Positions 1-9,225 of a DNA stretch of 64,000 nt are shown here, one piece after another; position 1 is the stretch's first letter; each line of letters begins with the position of its first letter. Origin of the DNA: an uncultured Clostridia bacterium (GTDB lineage: Bacteria > Bacillota > Clostridia > TANB77 > CAG-508); the NCBI GenBank assembly GCA_934167305.1, contig CAKPKQ010000003.1, positions 9,773-73,772 on the forward strand, written 5' to 3'. A program made the translations under genes and the position numbers. Below the pieces are notes generated by a model that searched no databases, was not told where the DNA came from, and saw only the letters and a program-made list of their open reading frames with translations.

Positions 1-1
1 A

Positions 2-571
2 TTAGCACATTGTGTAAAACTAACAGATGAAGACATAGAAATTTTAAAAACAATGGATTGTGGAATTGCACATAATCCTGTATCAAATTTAAGATTAGGA
101 TGTAAAATAGCTGACACAACTAAATATTTAAAGCAAGGTTTAAACGTTGCACTTGGCACAGATGGCCAAGGTTCAGGAAGTAATATGGATATGTTTGAGA
201 CTATGAGAGTAGCTTGTTTAGCTCAAGGTGGAATACATGAAAATGAAGAAAGAATTACAGCGAAAGATGCAGTTAAAATGGCAACAATAAATGGAGCTAA
301 ATTATTACAATTAGATAACAAAATAGGTAGTATTGAAGTTGGAAAAGATGCAGATATAATATTAGTAAATATAGAAGAAAAATTGGATAATATTACAATG
401 CTTCCAAATTTAAATGAAATTGCTAATTTGGTGTATAATACATCTGGAAGATGTGTTGATACTACAATTGTAAAAGGCAATATATTAATGGAAAATAGAG
501 TTATAAAACATATAGATGTTAATGAAGTTATAAATAAATGTAATGCAATATTGAAGAGACTAAGTAAATAA
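2..571 (+). CDS. MTA/SAH deaminase family amidohydrolase, 3' part only
   Basis: The reading frame is open from base 2, so the gene starts before the window; the ATG at 53 is internal. The visible part is the C-terminal half of a metal-dependent amidohydrolase. It contains LAHCV, HNPVSNLRLG and the GTDGQGSGSNMDMFETMR block, where the Asp of GTDG is the usual metal ligand. This pattern is typical of 5'-methylthioadenosine/S-adenosylhomocysteine deaminases (cytoplasmic, purine and methyl-cycle salvage). The last 60 residues form the small beta-sandwich end (KIGSIEVGKDADIILV). A hairpin terminator follows directly. Other adenosine or chlorohydrolase-like substrates cannot be excluded. Confidence 0.85.
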   Translation, partial: LAHCVKLTDEDIEILKTMDCGIAHNPVSNLRLGCKIADTTKYLKQGLNVALGTDGQGSGSNMDMFETMRVACLAQGGIHENEERITAKDAVKMATINGAKLLQLDNKIGSIEVGKDADIILVNIEEKLDNITMLPNLNEIANLVYNTSGRCVDTTIVKGNILMENRVIKHIDVNEVINKCNAILKRLSK

Positions 572-574
572 TAC

Positions 575-605
575 AAAATACCTGTCAATACCTGGCAGGT
601 ATTTT
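575..605 (+). terminator. Rho-independent terminator after the deaminase gene
   Basis: Inverted repeat AAAATACCTG / CAGGTATTTT with an 11-nt loop, four bases after the stop codon and ending in a short T tract. Confidence 0.75.
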
Positions 606-607
606 AC

Positions 608-636
608 TTGTAAATTATGTAAAGTTGTGCTATAAT
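608..636 (+). promoter_or_regulatory. Sigma-A type promoter for the 717 gene
   Basis: TTGTAA at 608-613, a 17-bp spacer and TATAAT at 631-636. A leader of about 75 nt with a small CTGG/CCAG hairpin lies between it and the start codon. Confidence 0.75.
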
Positions 637-716
637 AATAACATGCTGGAAAAACCAGTTTCATATATGTTTAGCAGTGCTAGACGTAAATAGTAAAACA
701 AATTGGAGGAAAAAAC

Positions 717-1829
717 ATGAAATTATTTGCAACAGTTCGGATTGATGAAGAAAAAAATGCAGGTTATCTTGTAAGAGCTTTTTTTAAAGCTTACAAAGCA
801 GAAAACATTCTTTGCTTGAGCGGAGATGAAGCATTCATTCGGATTGATCTTGAAAACACAGAGCAAGAAAAAATTGACTTCCTCGCTGAGGCAATCGCAC
901 ATTGCAAAATTATTAATCTTCGTCATGGAGAAGTTCCAGCTGACATGCAGAACGAATCTGATGAAGAAGAAAACGTAATTGAGGAAAGCAAAGAAGTGAC
1001 AGAGGCCACAGAGAAAACACCAGAACAGAAAGAATTTGAAGAGAAGCTAGTACAAATAGCTACATATAGTTCCTCATACGAGGAATTTAAGGAAAGGCTT
1101 TTAGCAGGAATGCAAATGAGCGCTAACCTTAAACGGATTTTTTCTCATTTAGTTGAGGCTGCAGAAGAGACAAAAGTTATCAGCTGGAAAAATGTGATGA
1201 AAAACTATGAAAGAAACTATAGCGAACCAATTAGCTCTCAAAGGTGTAATCTACAGGCAAAAGTAAAGTCAATTACTGGATTAAATGTGTTAGAGTGCAT
1301 TTCGGCGGTAGCTAATCATAAAAATGATTGCTATACAGCAGAAAAAAATGTGGATGATGGAAAATCTTCAACTGAGCAAATTAGTAATGAAGATGATAGC
1401 CAAGTTGTAAATGGACAAACTAAAAATGAAGAATGTTCAGAGGCAAGTCCACAGGACAAAAAAGAAATGACACAACAGGGAATTGTTAATGAAAAAAGAG
1501 AAAATGGAATAGAATCACTTTTAAGTATCATTGACAAAACACAAAGTCTTTCGGAAAGAGTGGAAGCGGTAATGTCTGAAATGGAGCTTCCAGAGAATCA
1601 ACCTCAAAAGGTTGAAATTCAAAAAATGGTTGAAAGATTAATTACACAACCTGTAATTGATTTCTCACAGGAAAATGTGGAAACAAGAATGATTTTTGCT
1701 AATATGGTAAATGTTTTTATGAAAAAACATGGAAGAAAAGCATATATCAAAGCAAAAGAATTTTTGCAAGAACTACAAGCAATAATTTTGACTGATGAAG
1801 AATTGGAGCAGTTCAAAATCGAAATCTAA
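717..1829 (+). CDS. Uncharacterised acidic protein with atypical codon use
   Basis: 370 residues; I do not recognise a family. The N-terminus (1-75) looks like a small alpha/beta domain (MKLFATVRIDEEKN). A Glu-rich linker (79-105), a mostly helical section (106-190), a low-complexity polar linker (200-255) and a helical C-terminus (260-370) follow. There is no signal peptide or membrane segment, so it is probably cytoplasmic. SD GGAGG lies 8 nt before the ATG. It is monocistronic, with its own promoter and a strong terminator. Its codon use (CGG for Arg, more G/C at third positions) is less AT-rich than that of neighbouring genes and resembles the genes at 12994, 58325 and 59856. This may mean high expression or transfer. 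Confidence 0.75.
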   Translation: MKLFATVRIDEEKNAGYLVRAFFKAYKAENILCLSGDEAFIRIDLENTEQEKIDFLAEAIAHCKIINLRHGEVPADMQNESDEEENVIEESKEVTEATEKTPEQKEFEEKLVQIATYSSSYEEFKERLLAGMQMSANLKRIFSHLVEAAEETKVISWKNVMKNYERNYSEPISSQRCNLQAKVKSITGLNVLECISAVANHKNDCYTAEKNVDDGKSSTEQISNEDDSQVVNGQTKNEECSEASPQDKKEMTQQGIVNEKRENGIESLLSIIDKTQSLSERVEAVMSEMELPENQPQKVEIQKMVERLITQPVIDFSQENVETRMIFANMVNVFMKKHGRKAYIKAKEFLQELQAIILTDEELEQFKIEI

Positions 1830-1840
1830 TTTGAGGTACT

Positions 1841-1877
1841 AGCCCCACTAGAATTTCTAGTGGGGCTTATTTTTTTT
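1841..1877 (+). terminator. Strong terminator after the 717 gene
   Basis: AGCCCCACTAGAA/TTCTAGTGGGGCT forms a near-perfect hairpin followed by a run of Ts. Confidence 0.9.
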
Positions 1878-1901
1878 CATTAAGAAAAAAACTTAAAACT
1901 A

Positions 1902-1930
1902 TTGGAAAATCAATAAATATATGATATAAT
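1902..1930 (+). promoter_or_regulatory. Promoter for the 1998-smc operon
   Basis: TTGGAA at 1902-1907, a 17-bp spacer and TATAAT at 1925-1930. Confidence 0.65.
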
Positions 1931-1997
1931 TACAACGTAAATTTTAACAAAAGATATTAGCTAAAATTATAGTATAAAGAAAAAGGATTGAATTTTT

Positions 1998-3149
1998 ATG
2001 AGTAGTAATTATGAAGAAGAAATTAAAAAGCTAATAAAAAAAGGTTATAGTTTAGAGTTAATATCTGAGGAATTTGACATACCAAGAGAACGATTAGTGA
2101 GATACAAGAATCAGATTAGTCAAAAGGATAAAAAGCCAAAGGTAGATTCGACACGTAAAAAAATAGAAGACATGATTTCAAAATATAATATGCTTTTTAA
2201 ACCAGAAGATAATAAAACGGAGCAAACAAGTAAACAAGATGAATTAAATGAAGAAGAAATAGATCAGCTCGTACAAAAAATAGAAGGCTTAATAGATAAA
2301 TTAAATAAAAAAGATAGTAATCAGTTAAAAATTGCAATTAGAACATATATAAGGCGATTGGAAGAAGCAATTGGGCAAAAAGCTGAAAGGACAAATGATA
2401 TAGAAGAACTTGAGAAACTTTCTAGAAAAATTACACCTAAAATATGCAAGGAAAGTTTAATGGGTTCAAGTGGTACAAAAACATTAATTCAAACAAAAAT
2501 ATCAAAAATAAAACAAGAGATATTTATTAGGCAATTAAAAGAAAATGTTCCAAAAGAAATAAAACAGGTTGTTAAAGGACTAGCTGATGGGACACTTGAC
2601 ATTGATAAGGCAAATGAAGCAATTAACAATGAGGCAAAAAGAAGAGTTAAAAAATCTCCAAAAGGTAGTTTTGCATTAACAGAAGAGAGACACAGGAATC
2701 AAATTTTAATGCAGATAAATACTGCATTAAAAGAAAAAGGGGAAAAATACCCTATAAAAGACTTAAAAGCAACAACAGAAAAATTAGTACAATTCGAAAA
2801 TCTTGACCAATTACAAGTTGCAGAAATAACAGCAAAAAATGCAATTTCTAGAAAAGAATTTGCTACAGCAAAAGCGATTTGCAGTATTTTCGCTTCGAGA
2901 GTAAGAGCAGATGAGTCAAAACATATAGCTTCATTAAGAAAACAAGTAAAATTAGCAGAACTTGGAGAAATGGCTAAAAGTATGTTAACAAATTGTAAAA
3001 CATACAAACAACAAGAAGAATATTATAACTTGTTAGAAGCTACAATGAAAGCAGAAGGTATAAGTCCAAATCAAATACCAATAGGAAAGAATGATAGTGG
3101 AAATACAATATATTTAGGTAAGATTTGGAATGATGAAAAACAACGATAA
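1998..3149 (+). CDS. Uncharacterised helical protein with HTH-like N-terminus, upstream of smc
   Basis: 383 residues with no family recognised. Residues 5-35 (KKLIKKGYSLELISEEFDIP, then RERLVRYK) read like a helix-turn-helix of the resolvase/RNAP-sigma type. The remainder is Lys/Glu-rich and almost wholly alpha-helical, with low-complexity linkers near 45-80. No membrane segment. The stop lies 29 nt before the smc ATG with no terminator between, so the two are probably cotranscribed. A link to DNA handling is only inferred from the HTH-like start and from smc next door. Confidence 0.7.
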   Translation: MSSNYEEEIKKLIKKGYSLELISEEFDIPRERLVRYKNQISQKDKKPKVDSTRKKIEDMISKYNMLFKPEDNKTEQTSKQDELNEEEIDQLVQKIEGLIDKLNKKDSNQLKIAIRTYIRRLEEAIGQKAERTNDIEELEKLSRKITPKICKESLMGSSGTKTLIQTKISKIKQEIFIRQLKENVPKEIKQVVKGLADGTLDIDKANEAINNEAKRRVKKSPKGSFALTEERHRNQILMQINTALKEKGEKYPIKDLKATTEKLVQFENLDQLQVAEITAKNAISRKEFATAKAICSIFASRVRADESKHIASLRKQVKLAELGEMAKSMLTNCKTYKQQEEYYNLLEATMKAEGISPNQIPIGKNDSGNTIYLGKIWNDEKQR

Positions 3150-3178
3150 ATTAAACTTAAGAAAAGGTGAAATAACAA

Positions 3179-6100
3179 ATGTATTTAAAAAGAATAGAAA
3201 TGCAAGGATTTAAGTCTTTTGCAGATAAAACAGTATTAGAATTTAAACCAGGAATTACAACAGTAATTGGACCAAATGGTTCTGGAAAAAGTAATATATC
3301 AGATGCAATCCGTTGGGTATTAGGAGAGCAAAGCATGAAGTCTTTAAGAGGTGCAAAATCTGAGGACATCATTTTTGCAGGAACACAAGCAAGAAAATCA
3401 TTAGGTTTTGCAGAAGTATCAATTGTAATTGATAACAATGATAACAAACTTCCTATTGAATACTCAGAGGTAACAGTTACAAGAAAAATATATCGTAGTG
3501 GTGAAACAGGTTACTTTATAAATAAAGTACCTTGTCGTTTAAAAGATATTTTAGAACTATTTATGGACACAGGTATTGGTAAAGACGGGTATAGTATAAT
3601 AGGGCAAGGTAAAATTGACGAAATTTTAAGTAATAAATCAGAAGATAGAAGACACATTTTTGAAGAGGCAGCTGGAATAGTTAAATATAGAACTAGAAAG
3701 CAAGAATCAGAGAAAAAGTTAGAGCAAACAAAATTAAATTTACTTCGTATAAATGATATATTAGCAGAAATTGAGGCAAATATTGAGCCTTTGAAATTGC
3801 AATCAGATAAAGCAAAACAATTTTTGGATTTAAGAGAAGAACTTAAATCTATTGAGGTGGGGCTATTTATATATAACATCAATACATATAAAGAAAAGCT
3901 AGAACAACTTGTAAAAGATGAAGATATTATTACTTCTCAAAAAGAAGCGGAAGATAGCAAAATGGAAGCACTACAAGCTTCTAAAGAAGAATTAAGACAA
4001 GTTGTAGATGATATTACAGCTCAAATTGAAAATATGCAAAATATAGGGTTTGAAAGTTCAAATAAAATAGAAAAAATAAACTCTGAAATAGGAATATCAA
4101 ATGAAAGAATACAAAATAATAGTGCAAATAAGCAAAGACTTGAAACTGAAATATTAGAAGTAAAAAGCAGAATAGAGGAACTAAAAGAGGAACAAAAACA
4201 AAAATTAGAAAAGAAAACAAATTTAACATCAAATAAAGAAAAATTTGAGAAAGAGTTAGCAGAAAAAGAGGCAGAACTTGCAGAATTATCAAAAAAATTA
4301 TCTGATAAAGAGCTAGAAATAGAAGGTAAAAAGCAAATTGTTCAAGATAATATAGATAAGAAATATGAATTGGCAGCAGAAATAAATACACAAGATGTTA
4401 ATTATGATAACTTAGAAAAACGTAAAAAGCAATTAAAAAATGAAATTGACTCAGTTATATCTGAATTAGATTCTACAAGATATGGTAAAAATGAAATTTC
4501 AAAAGGGTTTTATGATATAGAATCAAAAAGAAATACTGCAGTAGAAAAGCTAGAAAAAAGTGTTAAAACAAAAGATGAAAACATGCAAAAATTAAAACAA
4601 TATGAAGAAGAAATTTCAAAACTTGTATATACACAAAGAATGAAACAAGCAAGACATCAATTCTTAATCGAAACTGAAAAAGAAAAAGAAGGATATAATA
4701 AAACAGTTAAATCTTTATTGGTAGCATGTGATAAAGACTCAAGTTTAAATAAGGGAATACATGGAGTTTTAGCAAACTTAATTTCAGTTGAAAAAGAATA
4801 TGAAACAGCAATTGAAATGTGTTTAGGGCAAGCATTGCAAAATGTTGTAACATCAACAGAACAAGATGCGAAAAAAATGATCGAATATTTAAGAACAAAC
4901 AGCTTAGGAAGAGCATCATTTTTACCAATAGCTTCTGTTCAAGGCAAAAAACTAGACAAACTAACAAGAATGGATGGAGTAATTGGAATTGCATCAGACT
5001 TAGTAAAATGCAAAAAAGAATATGAGCAAATAATTTTAAGCTTATTAGGAAGAACAGTAGTTGTTGAAGATATGGATACAGCTATTGCACTTGCTAAAAA
5101 AGATAAATATTCATTTAGAATAGTAACTTTAAAAGGCGACATTATAAGTTCTAGTGGTTCTATTTCAGGAGGAAGTGTACAAACTAAAACAGTAAATATT
5201 TTAGGAAGAAGCAGAGAAATTGAAGACCTAGAAAAAGAACTTGAAAAACTAGAAAAACAAATTGCAGAAAAAACAGCAGAAAAAGAAGAGTATGCATCAT
5301 CTATTGGAGATAGCATTGAAGAGACTGCAAAACTTGAAAAAGAATTACAAGAAATTGAAATAGTATATGCAACAGAAAAACAAAAAATGGTTGCAGTTGA
5401 GGAAAATATTACTCGTTTGGAAAATAGGCTGGCCAAATTAAAAGAAGAAGTTACACAAACAGAAAAACAAAAAGAAGAAAATAGACTTTTAAAAGAGCAA
5501 AAAGAAGCGGAAATACAAACCTTAACACAACAAATAGAAGAGTTAAACAAAGTAATAGAGGAATTTGCAGTAAACAACAAAGATAATCAAAAATATATTG
5601 ATGATTTGAATTTTGATATTACTAATTTAAAAATATCTGTTACATCTTTTGACGAAAGTGAAAGCTCAATTGAAGAAATGGTAGAAAGAATTTCACAAGA
5701 TATTAAGAATAATGAGCAAAGTATTGAAAACAAAAATCAAAATATATTAGCAATAAATGAAGAAAACATTAAATTAGAACAAACTATTACAGAATATAAT
5801 GCTCAAATAGAACAAATTAAACAAGAAGTAACAAATAGTGGAACTAAAGTTGAAGAACTAAAACAAGAAAGAATTGCTAAAAATGAAAAGCTAGTAAATA
5901 CAGAAAATGAAATTCAAAGTCAATTTTCTACATTAGAAAGTTTGAAAGAGCAAATTATAAAACTTGATGTTAAGAAAACAAAATTAGAGCAAGATTTACA
6001 ACAAGTAGTTGAAAGTTTATGGAATGAATATGAACTAACACCAAATAGTACAGAAGAATATCAAAAGCCAAATAATGTAGCAACAGCACAAAAACAAGTA

Positions 6101-6721
6101 AATAGTTTGCGTAATAAGATAAAAGACTTAGGAAGCATAAATATCGATTCTATTGAAGAATATAAAAAGACTAAGGAAAGATATGACTTCATGTCTGAAC
6201 AACGCTTAGATTTGGAAAATACAGCGTCTAAACTAAGAAAAATTATAGGCGATATGACAACAACAATGCAAAATCAATTTAAAGAAAAATTTGAGCTTAT
6301 AAATAAAAACTTTAATGAAGTATTTACAGAATTGTTTAATGGTGGAAAAGCAGAGCTAATATTAGAAAATGAAGAGAATATTTTAGAATGTGGAATTGAT
6401 ATTAGAGTTCAACCACCAGGCAAAAAACTTCAAAACATGATGTTATTATCAGGTGGAGAAAAGGCATTTACAGCAATAGCATTATTATTTGCAATATTAA
6501 AGATAAATCCAGCACCATTCTGTATACTAGACGAAATTGAAGCTGCATTAGATGATGTTAATGTTTACAGATTTGCAGAATATTTAAAGAAATTCTGCAA
6601 ACAAACACAATTCTTAGTAATAACACATAGAAAAGGAACAATGGAAGCAGGAGACTCAGTATATGGTGTAACTATGGAAGAAAACGGAATAAGTAAGCTA
6701 TTATCAATTAAATTAAAATAA
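3179..6721 (+). CDS. smc: Chromosome segregation ATPase SMC
   Basis: 1180 residues, full length for bacterial SMC, the core of the condensin-like SMC-ScpAB complex that organises and segregates the chromosome. The N-terminal head has Walker A GPNGSGKSN at 31-39. Two long Glu/Lys-rich coiled coils (about 170-500 and 670-1000) flank a hinge at about 520-665, marked by GIHGVLANLI and the Gly-rich SISGGS. The C-terminal head has the signature LLSGGEKAF from 1089 and Walker B CILDEIEAALDD from about 1117. SD AAAAGGTG precedes the ATG. In many Clostridia smc sits beside rnc and ftsY; here rnc is about 12 kb downstream. Confidence 0.98.
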   Translation: MYLKRIEMQGFKSFADKTVLEFKPGITTVIGPNGSGKSNISDAIRWVLGEQSMKSLRGAKSEDIIFAGTQARKSLGFAEVSIVIDNNDNKLPIEYSEVTVTRKIYRSGETGYFINKVPCRLKDILELFMDTGIGKDGYSIIGQGKIDEILSNKSEDRRHIFEEAAGIVKYRTRKQESEKKLEQTKLNLLRINDILAEIEANIEPLKLQSDKAKQFLDLREELKSIEVGLFIYNINTYKEKLEQLVKDEDIITSQKEAEDSKMEALQASKEELRQVVDDITAQIENMQNIGFESSNKIEKINSEIGISNERIQNNSANKQRLETEILEVKSRIEELKEEQKQKLEKKTNLTSNKEKFEKELAEKEAELAELSKKLSDKELEIEGKKQIVQDNIDKKYELAAEINTQDVNYDNLEKRKKQLKNEIDSVISELDSTRYGKNEISKGFYDIESKRNTAVEKLEKSVKTKDENMQKLKQYEEEISKLVYTQRMKQARHQFLIETEKEKEGYNKTVKSLLVACDKDSSLNKGIHGVLANLISVEKEYETAIEMCLGQALQNVVTSTEQDAKKMIEYLRTNSLGRASFLPIASVQGKKLDKLTRMDGVIGIASDLVKCKKEYEQIILSLLGRTVVVEDMDTAIALAKKDKYSFRIVTLKGDIISSSGSISGGSVQTKTVNILGRSREIEDLEKELEKLEKQIAEKTAEKEEYASSIGDSIEETAKLEKELQEIEIVYATEKQKMVAVEENITRLENRLAKLKEEVTQTEKQKEENRLLKEQKEAEIQTLTQQIEELNKVIEEFAVNNKDNQKYIDDLNFDITNLKISVTSFDESESSIEEMVERISQDIKNNEQSIENKNQNILAINEENIKLEQTITEYNAQIEQIKQEVTNSGTKVEELKQERIAKNEKLVNTENEIQSQFSTLESLKEQIIKLDVKKTKLEQDLQQVVESLWNEYELTPNSTEEYQKPNNVATAQKQVNSLRNKIKDLGSINIDSIEEYKKTKERYDFMSEQRLDLENTASKLRKIIGDMTTTMQNQFKEKFELINKNFNEVFTELFNGGKAELILENEENILECGIDIRVQPPGKKLQNMMLLSGGEKAFTAIALLFAILKINPAPFCILDEIEAALDDVNVYRFAEYLKKFCKQTQFLVITHRKGTMEAGDSVYGVTMEENGISKLLSIKLK

Positions 6722-6722
6722 G

Positions 6723-6760
6723 AAAAAGAATGTCATTTAAATTTAAATGGCATTCTTTTT
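6723..6760. terminator. Bidirectional terminator between convergent smc and the 6764 gene
   Basis: AAAAAGAATG(T/C)CATTTAAA with its near-perfect inverse, A-tract on one side and T-tract on the other, so it can act on both strands. Confidence 0.85.
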
Positions 6761-6763
6761 AAT

Positions 6764-7540
6764 TTATTTTATTTCAGTTCCGCCCCATTCTACAACAGTG
6801 TAACCATTACGTGTAACAGGAGTAAGAACCTGTTCTCTTACATCTATTGAGTTATCAAGACTTTTCCATTCCATCATTATTCTAATCAATGTGTCTGGAG
6901 AAGGAGTAAACAATAATGGCATGTTTTCCTCAATTTCATTCATAGTTTGAAATCTAATATATACATAATCTTTTTGTTCTAATTTTGGTAACCAGTAAAT
7001 AATAAATTCTTCAGCTTCTTTATAATTTAAACCAAGAATAGCTAGTTTTTCTTCTAAAAAGTTAGCAACATTTTCTCTACTTACAACAAAACCTTCTGTT
7101 AAATTACCATCATATTTTTTTGTGTTATCAGATTCATAATATAGAGAATAATACTTTTTATTTGTTTTGGTATCAATCAATGTTCCATCAGGTTGAGCAG
7201 TGACATTCCAGCCATTATTATAACTTGGGTATATACATGTTAATTTATCTTCATAACCTAATTTTACAGAAACCTCAGTCTCTTGTTCAGGGTAGATATA
7301 AATTACAGGTTTGGCATCAATAAGAGGAGAATTAGACATAGGTCGGCTTTGTTGTACATTTTCAGTACAATTATCATTAGTACTATATGCATATATTATT
7401 ATTCCTGCTGCAACTGCAAAAATAATGATAATTATAACAATAGTTGAAAGCTTGATTTTTTTGTTTTTTTCACTTTCTATATGTGTATCTTGTGAATTAT
7501 TAACATCTTTTTCTGTGGTATTTTCTTTATTTTCATCCAT
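6764..7540 (-). CDS. Membrane-anchored protein of the KPVIYxYP type, unknown function
   Basis: 258 residues from the ATG at 7540, chosen because AAGGAG lies 9 nt upstream; a longer frame begins at 7573 without an SD. A Lys/Asn/Glu-rich cytoplasmic stretch is followed by one membrane helix (about 30-52) and an extracellular domain. That domain opens with KPVIYIYPEQETEVSVKLGY and continues with YPSYNNGWNV and VVEWGG. The KPVIYxYP pattern recurs in bacterial proteins of unknown role, as far as I recall. It starts 13 nt after the Mur ligase stop and is probably cotranscribed with it. Confidence 0.75.
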   Translation of the reverse strand: MDENKENTTEKDVNNSQDTHIESEKNKKIKLSTIVIIIIIFAVAAGIIIYAYSTNDNCTENVQQSRPMSNSPLIDAKPVIYIYPEQETEVSVKLGYEDKLTCIYPSYNNGWNVTAQPDGTLIDTKTNKKYYSLYYESDNTKKYDGNLTEGFVVSRENVANFLEEKLAILGLNYKEAEEFIIYWLPKLEQKDYVYIRFQTMNEIEENMPLLFTPSPDTLIRIMMEWKSLDNSIDVREQVLTPVTRNGYTVVEWGGTEIK

Positions 7541-7553
7541 AGTATATCTCTCC

Positions 7554-9074
7554 TTATCCAATTTTTTTATCATATTCTTCTAATGCTTCTAAAGCATATT
7601 GGGTATCTGTCAAACAAGGTAAATATTTTTTTCCATACTTTTGTCTTGTTTCATTACCTTTTCCAGTAATTAAAACAACACTATTAGGATTATCTAAAAT
7701 AGCTTCTTTTATAGCTTCTCCACGGTCTTCAATAATTTTGTAATTTCCATGTTCTTTAGCAACATATTCAGCAATTTCTTTACAAATATCCACAGTTTCC
7801 TCTGGACCAGGATCTTCAGCAGTTAAATAACTAATCTTTGAATGAATACCAGAAAGTGTACCTAAATCTCTTCTACGAAGCTGAGCTTTTCCACCAGGGC
7901 AACCAAATACTGTAATTATATTTTTATCAGGATATTCTTGCTTAGTAGACTCATATAATTTTTGGAAACTTAATTTATTATGAGCATAGTCAACAATAAC
8001 AATAATATTTCCATCTTTGCTAACATGTGCTTCCATTCTACCACTAGCTCTAGCAACTTTTAGTCCATTGTAGATGTTCTTAAATGGAATGTCTAGAACC
8101 ATTGCAGTAGCAATTGCAGCTAGTGCATTTTCTACATTAAATAATCCTGGCATTGTTAGTAATATTTCTTCATCAAATTTAGATGTTTTAACTCTAAAAG
8201 AAATTGATGTGTGAGTTAATTTTTTAATATCATAAGCAAATACATCAGCTTTTTCATTTTTTGTGCTAAATGTAATAATCTTTTTAGATTTTTGGGCATT
8301 TTCTAAAATACGGTCAATATAGTCTGAGTCTAAATTTACACAAGCATTTTCAACTTGATTAAAAAACTTTAACTTAGAAGCAAAATAGTCTTCAAAATTA
8401 GGGTGCTCAATTGTACTAATATGATCTTCGGAAATATTTAAAAATACACCAACTTTATATAAAACATCATGAACTCTGTCCAATTTTAATGCCTGACTAC
8501 TAACTTCCATAACTAAATTTTGCATTTTACAATCAACAGCATTTGCAATATGTTCTTGCAAATCAATAGATTCAGGGCTAGTGATTAATGATTCTTTACA
8601 TTCTTTACCATCATAAGTGTCAATTGAAGAAACAATTGCAGTATCTGGTAAGTTATGTTCTTTCATATAATCATCTAAAATGCTTTTTATGTAATAAGCA
8701 GTTGTTGATTTTCCCTTTGTACCAGTAAGACCAATCATATTTATTTTATCAGCTGGAAAATCATAATACATACAAGAAACAGCAGCTAAAGCCTTTCTTA
8801 TATCATTTACAACAATATGTGGAAAATCTGGATCTGTTACATTTTCAGGTTCTGCAATATATGCAGTAGCACCCCTTACAATTGCTTCATTTAAATATTC
8901 AGGCTTATAATTTAAACCTTTACAAATATACAAAGTGTTATTAGCAACTTCCTTTGAATTATGTTCTAGTTTTTCAATTGAAGTGTTTAATATACTATCG
9001 CATAAACAAATATCTTCTACTAAATTTTCTTTTTTTAAAATATCAATATAATCTTTTAATAAATAACATTTCAT
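7554..9074 (-). CDS. Mur ligase family protein (MurE-like)
   Basis: 506 residues. Mur ligases join an amino acid to a UDP-MurNAc peptide with ATP during peptidoglycan synthesis in the cytoplasm. The ATP-binding motif LTGTKGKST is at about 115-123, the central domain has SSQALKLDR and DYAHN, and the C-terminal domain is complete. The motif that reads DNPR in meso-diaminopimelate-adding MurE is EDPG here (LTAEDPGPEE), so the added residue may differ, or this may be a paralogue of a housekeeping murE elsewhere. dapA and dapB are also in this window, so DAP can be made. SD AGGAG precedes the ATG. Confidence 0.85.
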   Translation of the reverse strand: MKCYLLKDYIDILKKENLVEDICLCDSILNTSIEKLEHNSKEVANNTLYICKGLNYKPEYLNEAIVRGATAYIAEPENVTDPDFPHIVVNDIRKALAAVSCMYYDFPADKINMIGLTGTKGKSTTAYYIKSILDDYMKEHNLPDTAIVSSIDTYDGKECKESLITSPESIDLQEHIANAVDCKMQNLVMEVSSQALKLDRVHDVLYKVGVFLNISEDHISTIEHPNFEDYFASKLKFFNQVENACVNLDSDYIDRILENAQKSKKIITFSTKNEKADVFAYDIKKLTHTSISFRVKTSKFDEEILLTMPGLFNVENALAAIATAMVLDIPFKNIYNGLKVARASGRMEAHVSKDGNIIVIVDYAHNKLSFQKLYESTKQEYPDKNIITVFGCPGGKAQLRRRDLGTLSGIHSKISYLTAEDPGPEETVDICKEIAEYVAKEHGNYKIIEDRGEAIKEAILDNPNSVVLITGKGNETRQKYGKKYLPCLTDTQYALEALEEYDKKIG

Positions 9075-9170
9075 AAGAGCTCCTAATTATATAAATTTGA
9101 TAATATTTTATATCAAAATATAACAAAATGCAATATAAATATAAATACAAAAGTATAGCAAAAATTTTTG

Positions 9171-9199
9171 TTGAAATTTGTCTAAATACATTATATAAT
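9171..9199 (+). promoter_or_regulatory. Promoter for the 9226 gene
   Basis: TTGAAA at 9171-9176, a 17-bp spacer and TATAAT at 9194-9199, followed 27 bp later by the ATG; SD GGGAGGAAG. Confidence 0.75.
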
Positions 9200-9225
9200 A
9201 ATAAACGAAAATAGGGAGGAAGTTT

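Noticed and set aside
1841..1867. Third copy of the 41-bp hairpin repeat (contains CTAGAATTTCTAG)
   Set aside because: The match is limited to the palindromic centre; the GTTTGCACTG core is absent and it is a plain terminator.
4014..4391. Long antisense frames inside smc and other AT-rich genes
   Set aside because: They lack ribosome binding sites and encode low-complexity Leu/Phe/Tyr sequence, as expected for shadows of Lys/Glu-rich coiled coils.
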